The notes below the pieces were generated by a model that was given only the letters and a program-made list of their open reading frames with translations, was not told the DNA's origin and did not search any database. The position numbers and the translations under genes were made by a program. From Flavobacterium frigidimaris (GTDB taxonomy: Bacteria; Bacteroidota; Bacteroidia; Flavobacteriales; Flavobacteriaceae), in assembly GCA_900129595.1 (NCBI GenBank), contig FQWG01000032.1, positions 1 through 34,633 on the forward strand: a stretch of DNA of 34,633 nucleotides, given 5' to 3'. Shown piece by piece: positions 25,336 through 32,379 of the stretch (the first letter of the stretch is position 1; every line of letters starts with the position of its first letter).

Positions 25336-25778
25336 TTAAGGCACTTTAAATTCTTGAAATTCACACAAAGTAGCTTCAAGTTTCAATTTTTCCTGAAGAT
25401 AATCAAATTTAAGTGAATCTAATTTGTGTACAACTGATAAGTCAAAATTTTCAGTACGGGTTTCATAATCTTTAATATAATTCACTCTCTTTTTTAATTG
25501 ATCAAGATGATATTGGGCATCATGATGTCTCTTTTCTTTTTTATTCTTTGATTGTAACTTCATTTCTTGTTCCTGCTGCTTAATATCAATTCAGCCGACG
25601 TAATTATACTCTCTGATTCTTTATTAAACGAAAACCATTTTCTGAGCGTTTGCTGCTCGATATTTGTTGCTGTCATTACTGAATCTGAATCACTATTATC
25701 CTCAATTAACGAAGGTCTGTCCTGACAGGAACATAACAATACTGTTATGATACCCAAAATATTAAATTTTGTTTTCAT
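25336..25778 (-). pseudogene. Frameshifted paralogue of the coiled-coil lipoprotein
   Basis: Two overlapping minus-strand frames (25778-25560 and 25563-25336) together match the intact lipoprotein at 9632-10072. The first has the leader MKTKFNILGI, lipobox LLCSC, and RKWFSFNKESESIITSAELI. The second continues QQEQEMKLQSKNKK then YHLDQLKKRVNYIKDYE and LDSLKFDYLQEKLKLEATL. Loss of one base near 25579-25583 would explain the break. The protein would be about 146 residues, like its paralogue. It still carries an FNR-type promoter. A sequencing error, or true phase variation, cannot be excluded. Confidence 0.8.
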
Positions 25779-25890
25779 ATTATTTAATTATAATCTTGTG
25801 TGTTTTTGTAATACGTTTAAAACTGAAATACAGGCTTTCAACAATCAGATGCAAAAGGAATTATTATTTCATCTTAAAATTTGAATGGAA

Positions 25891-25933
25891 CTAAAGTAAA
25901 GAATTCAGAAAAAGTACTCTATGATTGCCATCA
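25891..25933 (-). promoter_or_regulatory. FNR-type promoter of the frameshifted lipoprotein gene
   Basis: The palindrome ATGATTGCCATCAT has its core at 25922-25933. Its centre is 29.5 bp upstream, on the minus strand, of TACTTTAG (25898 down to 25891), five of six -7 matches. Confidence 0.75.
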
Positions 25934-26019
25934 TCCGCGAAAATGATATTAAACAGCTTTTTATAATACTAAAATAAGCATCACAATGTAATCACAACTT
26001 ATAATAATAAAATAAATAG

Positions 26020-26062
26020 TGATTGTAATCATATTTTCTCCTAATAAGAATTCATAATTTTA
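26020..26062 (+). promoter_or_regulatory. FNR-type promoter of the lipoprotein at 26098
   Basis: The palindrome TGATTGTAATCA (26020-26031) is centred 29.5 bp upstream of TAATTTTA (26055-26062), five of six -7 matches. The start codon lies 36 bp beyond the element. Confidence 0.8.
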
Positions 26063-26097
26063 TTCAATTCAAAACAGTTAATTCAAAAAGAAGCCTA

Positions 26098-26751
26098 ATG
26101 AAAAGAATAACATTGATTATTATAGTATTGTCATTTTTGTTGGTTCAATGTTCAAGTTCAAATATCGTCAGTTCATGGCAGTCATCAGGATCAGAAACAT
26201 TAAATCTGAAATCTGGCCGGATAATAGTTCTTGGATTAATAAGAGAATCAGATAAATCACTTCAAAAGAAAATGGAGAATCACCTGGCTGATGATCTTTG
26301 CAATCTTGGCTATGATGCCATTTCATCTCTTGAACTGTATGGTTTAAATACATTTGAAGGCAAAGATGAAAATCAGATTATGGAGCAATTAAAACAAAAT
26401 GGTGCAGCGGCTGTTTTAACTGTTGTACTGCTTGACAAACAAAAAGAAAAATATCATGCGCCAAAAAATATGTTTGATTTAGGATATACAAATGACTTCG
26501 ATATCTACTACGCTGCTATATACAGCAAAATTTATCAAGAAGGATATTATGTAAATGATACCTATTATTTTTGGGAGAGCAGCCTTTTTACGATGCCTGA
26601 TCAAAAAATAATATATTCAGTACAAACCCAATCGTTTAATCCTTTAAATGCCGCAAGTCTGGCGCATGAATATGGAAAATTAATAATAAATGATATGCTT
26701 GAACATAATATAATTAAAGGCAATCATAAAGAAAAAAAACAAAAGCTTTAG
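26098..26751 (+). CDS. Envelope lipoprotein, DUF4136-like
   Basis: The protein has 217 residues. Its signal peptide ends in the lipobox LLVQC, then SSSNIVSSWQSSG. The following domain has RIIVLGLIRESDKSLQKKME, LADDLCNLGYDAISSLELYG and MEQLKQNGAAAVLTVVLLDK, a strand-helix arrangement shared with DUF4136-like lipoproteins. A variable region with many Tyr follows, then the end LAHEYGKLIINDMLEHNII. The function is not known. It has its own FNR-type promoter and sits between two divergent or convergent stress genes, so it is part of the island's regulon. Confidence 0.7.
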   Translation: MKRITLIIIVLSFLLVQCSSSNIVSSWQSSGSETLNLKSGRIIVLGLIRESDKSLQKKMENHLADDLCNLGYDAISSLELYGLNTFEGKDENQIMEQLKQNGAAAVLTVVLLDKQKEKYHAPKNMFDLGYTNDFDIYYAAIYSKIYQEGYYVNDTYYFWESSLFTMPDQKIIYSVQTQSFNPLNAASLAHEYGKLIINDMLEHNIIKGNHKEKKQKL

Positions 26752-26804
26752 CAGCTATCAGTGGTATATATCTCAACTTTTAATAGTTTAAAAAAAATCA
26801 AAGA

Positions 26805-27515
26805 TTAATGGTGGAATTTTGGTTTTAGACCGTAATGTTTAATACTATGTTCCATAATAAAAAGCCTGGCTTCTTCAATATCGTCTGTTATCATACATAA
26901 TTTTGAATCGGAATCGTTTATAGTCCCCTGCTGTTTCATCAAATTAATATGTTCAATGAGTGCTTTATGATACTCTTTATTGAATATGATGATCGGGAAG
27001 TTTTTAATCTTTCCGGTCTGCACAAGTGTAAGTGCTTCAAAATATTCATCGAGGGTGCCAAAACCTCCCGGCATTACGACAAAGGCAAAAGAATATTTTA
27101 CTAAAAGTATCTTTCGAATAAAAAAATGTTTTGCAACTACCCATCTGTCCAGATAAGAATTTGGCATCTGATCAACTGGAAGTTTAATATTACATCCTAC
27201 AGATTTTCCTCCAACTTCTTTTGCTCCCCGATTTGCAGCTTCCATAAGGCCTGGCCCTCCACCTGTCATTATTGTAAAGCCAAGTTTGGCGTATTCTCCT
27301 GCCGCTTTTCTGGTAAAATCATAATAAGGATGATCTTCTTTAAAACGTGCTGATCCAAAAAAAGTAATACAAGGTCCAAGGGTATACAATTTTCTAAAAC
27401 ATCGAATGAGCTCCCATAAAGTAGTTAATATAAATTTCAGCTCCGTAAACCTTGATTGCGGCCCCTCTAAAAATTGAATTTCTAATTTATCGCTCTGAGG
27501 TTTATGATCTTTCAT
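26805..27515 (-). CDS. LOG-family nucleotide phosphoribohydrolase (TIGR00730 type)
   Basis: The protein has 236 residues and a Rossmann-like LOG fold. Motifs are ITFFGSARFKEDHPYY, GFTIMTGGGPGLMEAANRGA, VGCNIKLPVDQMPN, KILLVKYSFAFVVMPGGFGT with LDEYFE following, and IIIFNKEYH. The PGGFGTLDE and conserved Arg/Lys pattern are those of enzymes that split nucleoside 5'-monophosphates into base and ribose 5-phosphate (cytokinin-activating LOG in plants; nucleotide turnover in bacteria). It lies 21 bp after the second minus-strand BON gene and is the last gene of that unit. Confidence 0.9.
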   Translation of the reverse strand: MKDHKPQSDKLEIQFLEGPQSRFTELKFILTTLWELIRCFRKLYTLGPCITFFGSARFKEDHPYYDFTRKAAGEYAKLGFTIMTGGGPGLMEAANRGAKEVGGKSVGCNIKLPVDQMPNSYLDRWVVAKHFFIRKILLVKYSFAFVVMPGGFGTLDEYFEALTLVQTGKIKNFPIIIFNKEYHKALIEHINLMKQQGTINDSDSKLCMITDDIEEARLFIMEHSIKHYGLKPKFHH

Positions 27516-27536
27516 AACTTTATAGTATTCAGCTAA

Positions 27537-28208
27537 TCAACATAAATAAGGTTGTTCTATATTTACTTTTAAATGATTCACGACTCTGATTACACCTGGG
27601 GTTTTATAAGCAATCTTTTCAGCTTCTTCTTTTTGAAAAATAGAACCCACTGTTCCAGATAGCTGGACCGTTGCGCCAGCAACCTGAATTTCAATCTCGT
27701 CCGTGTCAAAAGCCCAATGTCTATTGAGTGCCTTTTCGAGCAATTCTTTTTCTACCTGATCACGCAGTTCTCTTTTAAGTTTAATATTATTGGTTACACC
27801 TCTTACCCCTATTTGATTTTCCACAAGTTCCCTGGCAATATCTCTCTGAAAATTCCATGGAAGTAGTCCTTCAAGTATGACCCAGCCTTTTTCTACAATT
27901 ATGCTAATAGTGCCTTTTGGAACAATATGATTCTCTTTAAAAATGTTCACAAGCTGTTCAGCTATTTGCTGATCCGAAACTGCATATGATTTTTCCAGTA
28001 TCACCTCAATTTCATCTACAATAGCCGCAATCCCTTTAATTTTCTTAGCAGCATGCAAAGCTTCTGTTTTTTTTACCAGCGAATCAACATGTCCTGTAAG
28101 GGTAACTATTGCATCCTTTACAATCACACCAATTTCTGCTGCATGTAACAGGGGTTCAAACTTAATTGCTTCCTGTACTTCTTTTTGCAAAATTTCATTA
28201 CTTTTCAT
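27537..28208 (-). CDS. Triple BON-domain protein, paralogue 2
   Basis: The protein has 223 residues and three BON domains, with cores AEIGVIVKDAIVTLTGHVD, ISIIVEKGWVILEGLLPW and IEIQVAGATVQLSGTVGS. The stem LRDQVEKELLEKALNRHW before the third domain matches the other paralogues. There is no signal peptide. It starts 17 bp after the stop of paralogue 3 and is followed by the LOG-family gene. Three near-identical layouts in one island indicate local duplication. Confidence 0.9.
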   Translation of the reverse strand: MKSNEILQKEVQEAIKFEPLLHAAEIGVIVKDAIVTLTGHVDSLVKKTEALHAAKKIKGIAAIVDEIEVILEKSYAVSDQQIAEQLVNIFKENHIVPKGTISIIVEKGWVILEGLLPWNFQRDIARELVENQIGVRGVTNNIKLKRELRDQVEKELLEKALNRHWAFDTDEIEIQVAGATVQLSGTVGSIFQKEEAEKIAYKTPGVIRVVNHLKVNIEQPYLC

Positions 28209-28225
28209 ATCTTCTATTTTAGTTT

Positions 28226-28882
28226 CTAGTTGTCTACGACAAGTTCATTATCTACATACCAAACTCCAGGAGTATTCCATGCAATTCTTTCTGCTTCTTC
28301 TTTTTGAAAAAGAGAATCAACGATACCGCTGAGATAGATTGTTTTCCCCTCAACTCTAACCTTAATATTATTAACATCAAGAATCCAACTGCGACTTAGG
28401 GCTTTCTCAACAATTTCTTTTCCCAATTCATTTTTTATTTCTGCTTCTATCTTTATTTGATCAATTACTCCCCTTACTCCTGGCAGGTAACGGATAGCAT
28501 TATCTGCCGCTCTTCTTTGAAAATTCCAATGCAGGATTCCCTCAAGCGTTACCCATCCATTCTCTACGGTAACTTGTATTCGATGATCAGGAACGGCCCA
28601 GTTTTCACGCAATGCCTTAATAACGGATGAGGCTATATCAGTATCACTTTTAATAGCCGAAAAAAACAAATCAACTTTCATATCATCTACGATAGCTTTT
28701 ACTCCAGCAATATTTTTTACGGCCTGTTCAGCCTCTCTTTTTTGAGTATAATTATCTACCGTTCCTCCCAGAGTAACAATACCATCCTGAACACTAACAT
28801 CAATTTCGTTAGAGCTCAAAAGAGGTTCCCATTTGATAGCCTCTACTACTTCTTCACGTAAAACATCATTACTTTTTTTCAT
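28226..28882 (-). CDS. Triple BON-domain protein, paralogue 3
   Basis: The protein has 218 residues and three BON domains, with cores NEIDVSVQDGIVTLGGTVD, IQVTVENGWVTLEGILHW and IKVRVEGKTIYLSGIVDS, ending GVWYVDNELVVDN. It is more similar to paralogue 1 (for example NTPGVWYVDNELVV against KTPGIWSVENELVV) than its tandem position would suggest. It is the first gene of a BON-BON-LOG unit led by an FNR-type promoter about 70-110 bp upstream. Confidence 0.9.
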   Translation of the reverse strand: MKKSNDVLREEVVEAIKWEPLLSSNEIDVSVQDGIVTLGGTVDNYTQKREAEQAVKNIAGVKAIVDDMKVDLFFSAIKSDTDIASSVIKALRENWAVPDHRIQVTVENGWVTLEGILHWNFQRRAADNAIRYLPGVRGVIDQIKIEAEIKNELGKEIVEKALSRSWILDVNNIKVRVEGKTIYLSGIVDSLFQKEEAERIAWNTPGVWYVDNELVVDN

Positions 28883-28948
28883 GGTGAAAAATTTTAAATT
28901 TTACTTTGACTAATTATCTCAAGGCGTTCTTAGCCATTGATTATGAAA

Positions 28949-28991
28949 CAAAGTTGGAATAATAAAATAGCTACACAAATGATCTTTATCA
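28949..28991 (-). promoter_or_regulatory. FNR-type promoter of the BON-BON-LOG unit
   Basis: The palindrome AATGATCTTTATCAATT has its core at 28980-28991. Its centre is 29.5 bp upstream, on the minus strand, of CAACTTTG (28956 down to 28949), five of six -7 matches. The gene start is at 28882. Confidence 0.8.
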
Positions 28992-29169
28992 ATTCAAAAA
29001 GTGATATACAACATATATTCGAAATTAAATATTTTATAATTTTAAATAAAATTACACACTGTTTTTAGAATCTTTAACAGCCATCTGCTAAATTGTGCTG
29101 AAGCAGCAATAGACACTAAAAATAAACGAAATCTGAATTAATTTTTAATTTGCTAGTTTTGTTATCCCT

Positions 29170-29511
29170 CTATTTATTTCGATTATGATTCGATTTCAAT
29201 ACTTCTGATTCGATTTCCTGTATTGTTTTCTTTTTCCCTTTAGAAATCCATTCTAAAATTTCTTCTTCAAAAAAATACAGCTTTTTACCATATTTATAGC
29301 AAGGTATTTTTCTCTGCCTTACAAGAGCGTAAATTGTAGGCTTTGCTTTCCCTATTAGCCGGCTTGCTTGTTCAATACCAATAGGAATACTTTTTTCTTT
29401 CGATTCATACACCTGTACATTCTCAATCAGAAGTTTGATCTCGGCAATTTCTTTCACTAAATGTGCTACTGCTTTGGGCAGGTTCTCAAAAGATATTTCG
29501 TTTGTGTCCAT
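29170..29511 (-). CDS. Helix-turn-helix DNA-binding protein (excisionase-like)
   Basis: The protein has 113 residues. A helical N-terminus (AVAHLVKEIAEIKLLIENVQ) is followed by an HTH_17/MerR-like domain with IPIGIEQASRLIGKAKPTIY and ALVRQRKIPCYKYGKKLYFF then EEEILEWI, the layout of Bacteroidota excisionase or mobilisation regulators. A basic tail ends the protein. It lies at the end of the recombinase module, separated from the preceding gene by a strong hairpin, so it probably has its own promoter. Confidence 0.85.
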   Translation of the reverse strand: MDTNEISFENLPKAVAHLVKEIAEIKLLIENVQVYESKEKSIPIGIEQASRLIGKAKPTIYALVRQRKIPCYKYGKKLYFFEEEILEWISKGKKKTIQEIESEVLKSNHNRNK

Positions 29512-29547
29512 AGCTATCGTTTTTAACAGTTACAGTGCAAATGAAAA

Positions 29548-29587
29548 AAGTGTTTCTGCTGTGTCCTTCTTCACAGCAAAAACACTT
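29548..29587 (-). terminator. Hairpin terminator inside the recombinase module
   Basis: AAGTGTTTCTGCTGTG (29548-29563) pairs with CACAGCAAAAACACTT (29572-29587), 15 of 16 pairs, with an 8-base loop. On the minus strand it is followed by a T-run, so it should end the HTH-integrase-membrane-protein transcript. Confidence 0.8.
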
Positions 29588-29618
29588 GAAAAACACAGTG
29601 CTTTATAGTTATTGGCAT

Positions 29619-30368
29619 TTAAAAATCGGTAAAATCTTCTATAATCTTTATAAGACCTTTCTGTTCATCATCTTTCAGATGGGTTTTAATGCTGTTCTCT
29701 TCAACATCTTTTAAAGCGTCAGCAAAAGTTAATTTTAAAAATTGTGCGGCTCTGTCCTGTCTGCTGACTTTAAAACAATTCCAGATATTCCAGCCAAAAT
29801 GATACAGATCCAGATTGGACAGATCTCTAACTTTTACCGGTTTAATCTTTTCAAAATTTATGCCTTCAGCATATATGATTATATTCCTGCCCAATTGCTT
29901 CAAATCATCATCCGACAAGTACAGGGCAAACTCCTGCTGTGCATAACGGATGGCAATATCAATTCTGGCTTGTTTTTGATTTTTGATTGTATTTTGCTGC
30001 TGCTCCCTTAACTGCTGAATATCGATAGCCGCATTTCTATTTTCAGGCATTTCGGGCTTAATTAAAGCATCCTGCAACTCCTCTTCTGTTTTTTCAAGGT
30101 TTTCATTTGGAATGCGGCTTTCAGGCGATTCATTTTTTTCAGCTTTTAAAAAACGATTCACCAATCTCTCAGCCAAATCGTTTAGAAATAAACTTAGAAT
30201 TGCAAAGATTAAAACTCCAAATCCAGTGCTGATCCAAAAGAAAACGCCGGCCGTATATTCATCGGCACCTTTTTCCAGCAGCACCAGTCTTCCGATTACA
30301 CCGACAAAGACGCATACTAAAAAAACAGACAGGTAAACTGTGATATATTCAAAGTATTTAATTTTCAT
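29619..30368 (-). CDS. Membrane-anchored protein of the recombinase module, unknown function
   Basis: The protein has 249 residues. Two N-terminal hydrophobic helices (about 8-30, VYLSVFLVCVFVGVIGRLVL, and 40-63, VFFWISTGFGVLIFAILSLF) are followed by a soluble part with a Gln-rich coiled coil (IDIQQLREQQQNTIKNQKQA) and an alpha-helical C-terminus with LYHFGWNIWNCFKVSRQDRA. The latter recalls small mobile-element proteins that often accompany such integrases, but I cannot name the family. It starts 5 bp after the integrase stop, so it is co-transcribed. Confidence 0.65.
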   Translation of the reverse strand: MKIKYFEYITVYLSVFLVCVFVGVIGRLVLLEKGADEYTAGVFFWISTGFGVLIFAILSLFLNDLAERLVNRFLKAEKNESPESRIPNENLEKTEEELQDALIKPEMPENRNAAIDIQQLREQQQNTIKNQKQARIDIAIRYAQQEFALYLSDDDLKQLGRNIIIYAEGINFEKIKPVKVRDLSNLDLYHFGWNIWNCFKVSRQDRAAQFLKLTFADALKDVEENSIKTHLKDDEQKGLIKIIEDFTDF

Positions 30369-30373
30369 TGTGC

Positions 30374-31624
30374 TTACTTCTTTAAAAATTCCAATTGTAT
30401 TGCCTGCGAAGCTCTGTTTTTCTTCTCATCTATTACTTTGGCGTAGATTTCAGTAGTTTTTACGTTGGTATGCCCCAGCATTTTGCTGACCGTATAGATG
30501 TCTGTACCGCTGGACAGCTGCAGTGTTGCAAATGTATGGCGGAAGCAGTGGAAGGTAATATTTTTTTTAATCCCTGCCGATTCAACCCATTTTTTCAGAG
30601 GGCGTGAAATCCACGACGGGTCCATCAGATCCTCAAACACAAGCTGCCCGGGAAGCCTTGGCTCTCCACAGAGATCTAAAGCCTGCTCAGAAATAGGCAT
30701 ATATTCGACACCCCTTGTCTTTTTCTGCGTGAAATGCAGTTTGGCCATGCCGTCTTCCAGGCTTATCTCTTTCCAGCGGAGTTTTTGAATATCGGAATGC
30801 CGCAGGCCGGTAAGCGCTGAGAAAAGCGCGGCTCTTTTAAGGACATCTTTTTCGCAGGGCGTTTGGGCCAATCCGTTCAATTCTTTAATGGTAAGATATT
30901 CGCGTCTTGATTCCTGCTCAGGTATGCCTCTTACTTTTGAAGATAAATCAACGGTTAAATATCCATCAATAAAAGCCTGTTTCAAAGCGGCTTTAAATAT
31001 GGAAAAATACGTTCCGGCAGTGTTGCGGGAAATGGTTCCCTTTTTGCCTCCTCCGAGAGGAGCGGTCAGCAGAAACAGTTTAAAATCTTCCGCCATTCTG
31101 CCGTCAATCTGGGAAAACATCAGCCTGCCTTTGGAATAGTTTTTTAAAAATTCTCTGGTCCGCTGCCAATTGATCATAATGGATTTTGAACTTCGGGCGT
31201 GTCTTTTAGCCGCCACAGCGGCAATGTATTTAATAAAATCCTCTTTTCCTTTTTCTTTCTGCTGAGCCAATAAGTTCTCAGCATCACTGTACAGATCTGT
31301 ATTATCGTATTCTTTCTGCCGGATTTTACGCACTGCGTCAGCATAGAGCATTATCTCGCGGTCGCTCTCGCTTCTGCAGATTATTATTCCGTTATCGCTG
31401 CGTCTGGGTTTATAGGATTTTATGCCCTCTGCATCCGTGCGGGCAGTTCTATTCTTGTCCCACTCCACTGTTGTTACGGATCTATTTAAATATTCACGGA
31501 TTCTCTGGGGCGTTTTCTTTCCACAAACCTCAACAGGATAGCTTTCTATGTAGACATACCATTCCTTTCGGTCTTCTGCTTTTCGAAGACGCACAGTCAC
31601 CTTGGTTTTTGCTAATTGTTTCAT
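30374..31624 (-). CDS. Tyrosine recombinase / site-specific integrase
   Basis: The protein has 416 residues. An N-terminal arm-binding part, a SAM-like core-binding domain (about 125-225), and a catalytic domain with Arg275 (LTGLRHSDIQ), a Lys in the TQKKTRGVE beta-hairpin, His359-x-x-Arg362 (HCFRHTFAT), His385 (LGHTNVKTTEIY) and nucleophile Tyr394 are all present. All catalytic residues are intact. It overlaps the upstream HTH gene by 4 bp. Its base composition is visibly more GC-rich than the flanking genes, a sign of transfer. This type integrates genomic islands and conjugative elements in Bacteroidota. Confidence 0.93.
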   Translation of the reverse strand: MKQLAKTKVTVRLRKAEDRKEWYVYIESYPVEVCGKKTPQRIREYLNRSVTTVEWDKNRTARTDAEGIKSYKPRRSDNGIIICRSESDREIMLYADAVRKIRQKEYDNTDLYSDAENLLAQQKEKGKEDFIKYIAAVAAKRHARSSKSIMINWQRTREFLKNYSKGRLMFSQIDGRMAEDFKLFLLTAPLGGGKKGTISRNTAGTYFSIFKAALKQAFIDGYLTVDLSSKVRGIPEQESRREYLTIKELNGLAQTPCEKDVLKRAALFSALTGLRHSDIQKLRWKEISLEDGMAKLHFTQKKTRGVEYMPISEQALDLCGEPRLPGQLVFEDLMDPSWISRPLKKWVESAGIKKNITFHCFRHTFATLQLSSGTDIYTVSKMLGHTNVKTTEIYAKVIDEKKNRASQAIQLEFLKK

Positions 31625-32175
31625 ATAAAATCATTTCCGTTATACAAGTTATCAATTTCGCTTTTTGGAGCATATACATGCTTTCCGATCTGCCTGGTTG
31701 GTATTGAATATTTCCTGATATGATTGTAGACAGAACCTTCTGATATCTGAAATCTCTGAGCTATTTCACCGATGGAATAGCAGTCTTCTTTTTCAAGGCT
31801 GTATAATTTTTTCTTCGGTGCACTTTCAGCCTGCGCCAGGCTGCGGGCAGGGCCGAACATCTCTTCTATAACTCTGCGGTCTATTCTTATAAGGCGAGTC
31901 CCCAGATTAACTGAAGGAATTTTTCCCTGACCGACAAGCCGGTAAAGGGACTTATTGGGAATGCCAAAAAGCATGCCAGCTTCCGCAACAGAAATAAATG
32001 CCCTGTTCTGGGGTATTTTATCCGTAAGCGCTTTGATCTCCGCTTCCTTTTTAAGCCGTATCATCTTGAGTTTGTATGCTTTTTTACTGCATACATGCGA
32101 GCAGTAAACAGAAGTCACGGTTTTAGGCAGGAATTCTTTCCCACAATTAAGACATTGTTTATCAGATCTTTTCAT
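31621..32175 (-). CDS. Zinc-ribbon protein with two helix-turn-helix domains
   Basis: The protein has 184 residues. The N-terminus has a C-x2-C ... C-x3-C zinc ribbon (CLNCGKEF, then YCSHVCSKKAY). Two HTH_17-type domains follow: FISVAEAGMLFGIPNKSLYR with a wing GTRLIRID, and CYSIGEIAQRFQISEGSVYN with a wing GKHVYAP. It lies directly upstream of the integrase with a 4-bp overlap, so it is probably its regulator or recombination directionality factor. It shares the GC-richer composition of the integrase. Confidence 0.85.
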   Translation of the reverse strand: MKRSDKQCLNCGKEFLPKTVTSVYCSHVCSKKAYKLKMIRLKKEAEIKALTDKIPQNRAFISVAEAGMLFGIPNKSLYRLVGQGKIPSVNLGTRLIRIDRRVIEEMFGPARSLAQAESAPKKKLYSLEKEDCYSIGEIAQRFQISEGSVYNHIRKYSIPTRQIGKHVYAPKSEIDNLYNGNDFI

Positions 32176-32180
32176 AGTCT

Positions 32181-32262
32181 TTGTCTCCCATTAAGGTACC
32201 ATAAGGGTACATAAGTCCCACTTTGTCTCCTTTTAAGTGCCGGTACAAATATGGTACAAATA
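32181..32262. other. GGTAC repeat cluster upstream of the recombinase module
   Basis: A direct repeat CTTTGTCTCC occurs at about 32179 and 32221, each followed by TTAAG-like sequence. GGTAC(c/a) occurs four times (32195, 32206, 32242, 32253), the last two as ggtacaaatat in tandem. It could be the binding site of the recombinase or HTH protein, or an attachment-site remnant. No matching copy was found elsewhere in the window. Confidence 0.4.
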
Positions 32263-32317
32263 TATGGCAAAAAACGATTAAAAAACAGCAGAAACGAAAA
32301 ATAATAAAAAAGAAAAA

Positions 32318-32344
32318 CCGCTGTAAACATTTCGTTTACAGCGG
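32318..32344 (-). terminator. dnaK terminator
   Basis: CCGCTGTAAAC (32318-32328) and GTTTACAGCGG (32334-32344) form a perfect 11-bp stem with a 5-base loop. On the minus strand it is followed by a T-run, 36 bp after the dnaK stop. Confidence 0.9.
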
Positions 32345-32379
32345 CTTAACACTTATTATTAACTGATGTTAATCAGTAA

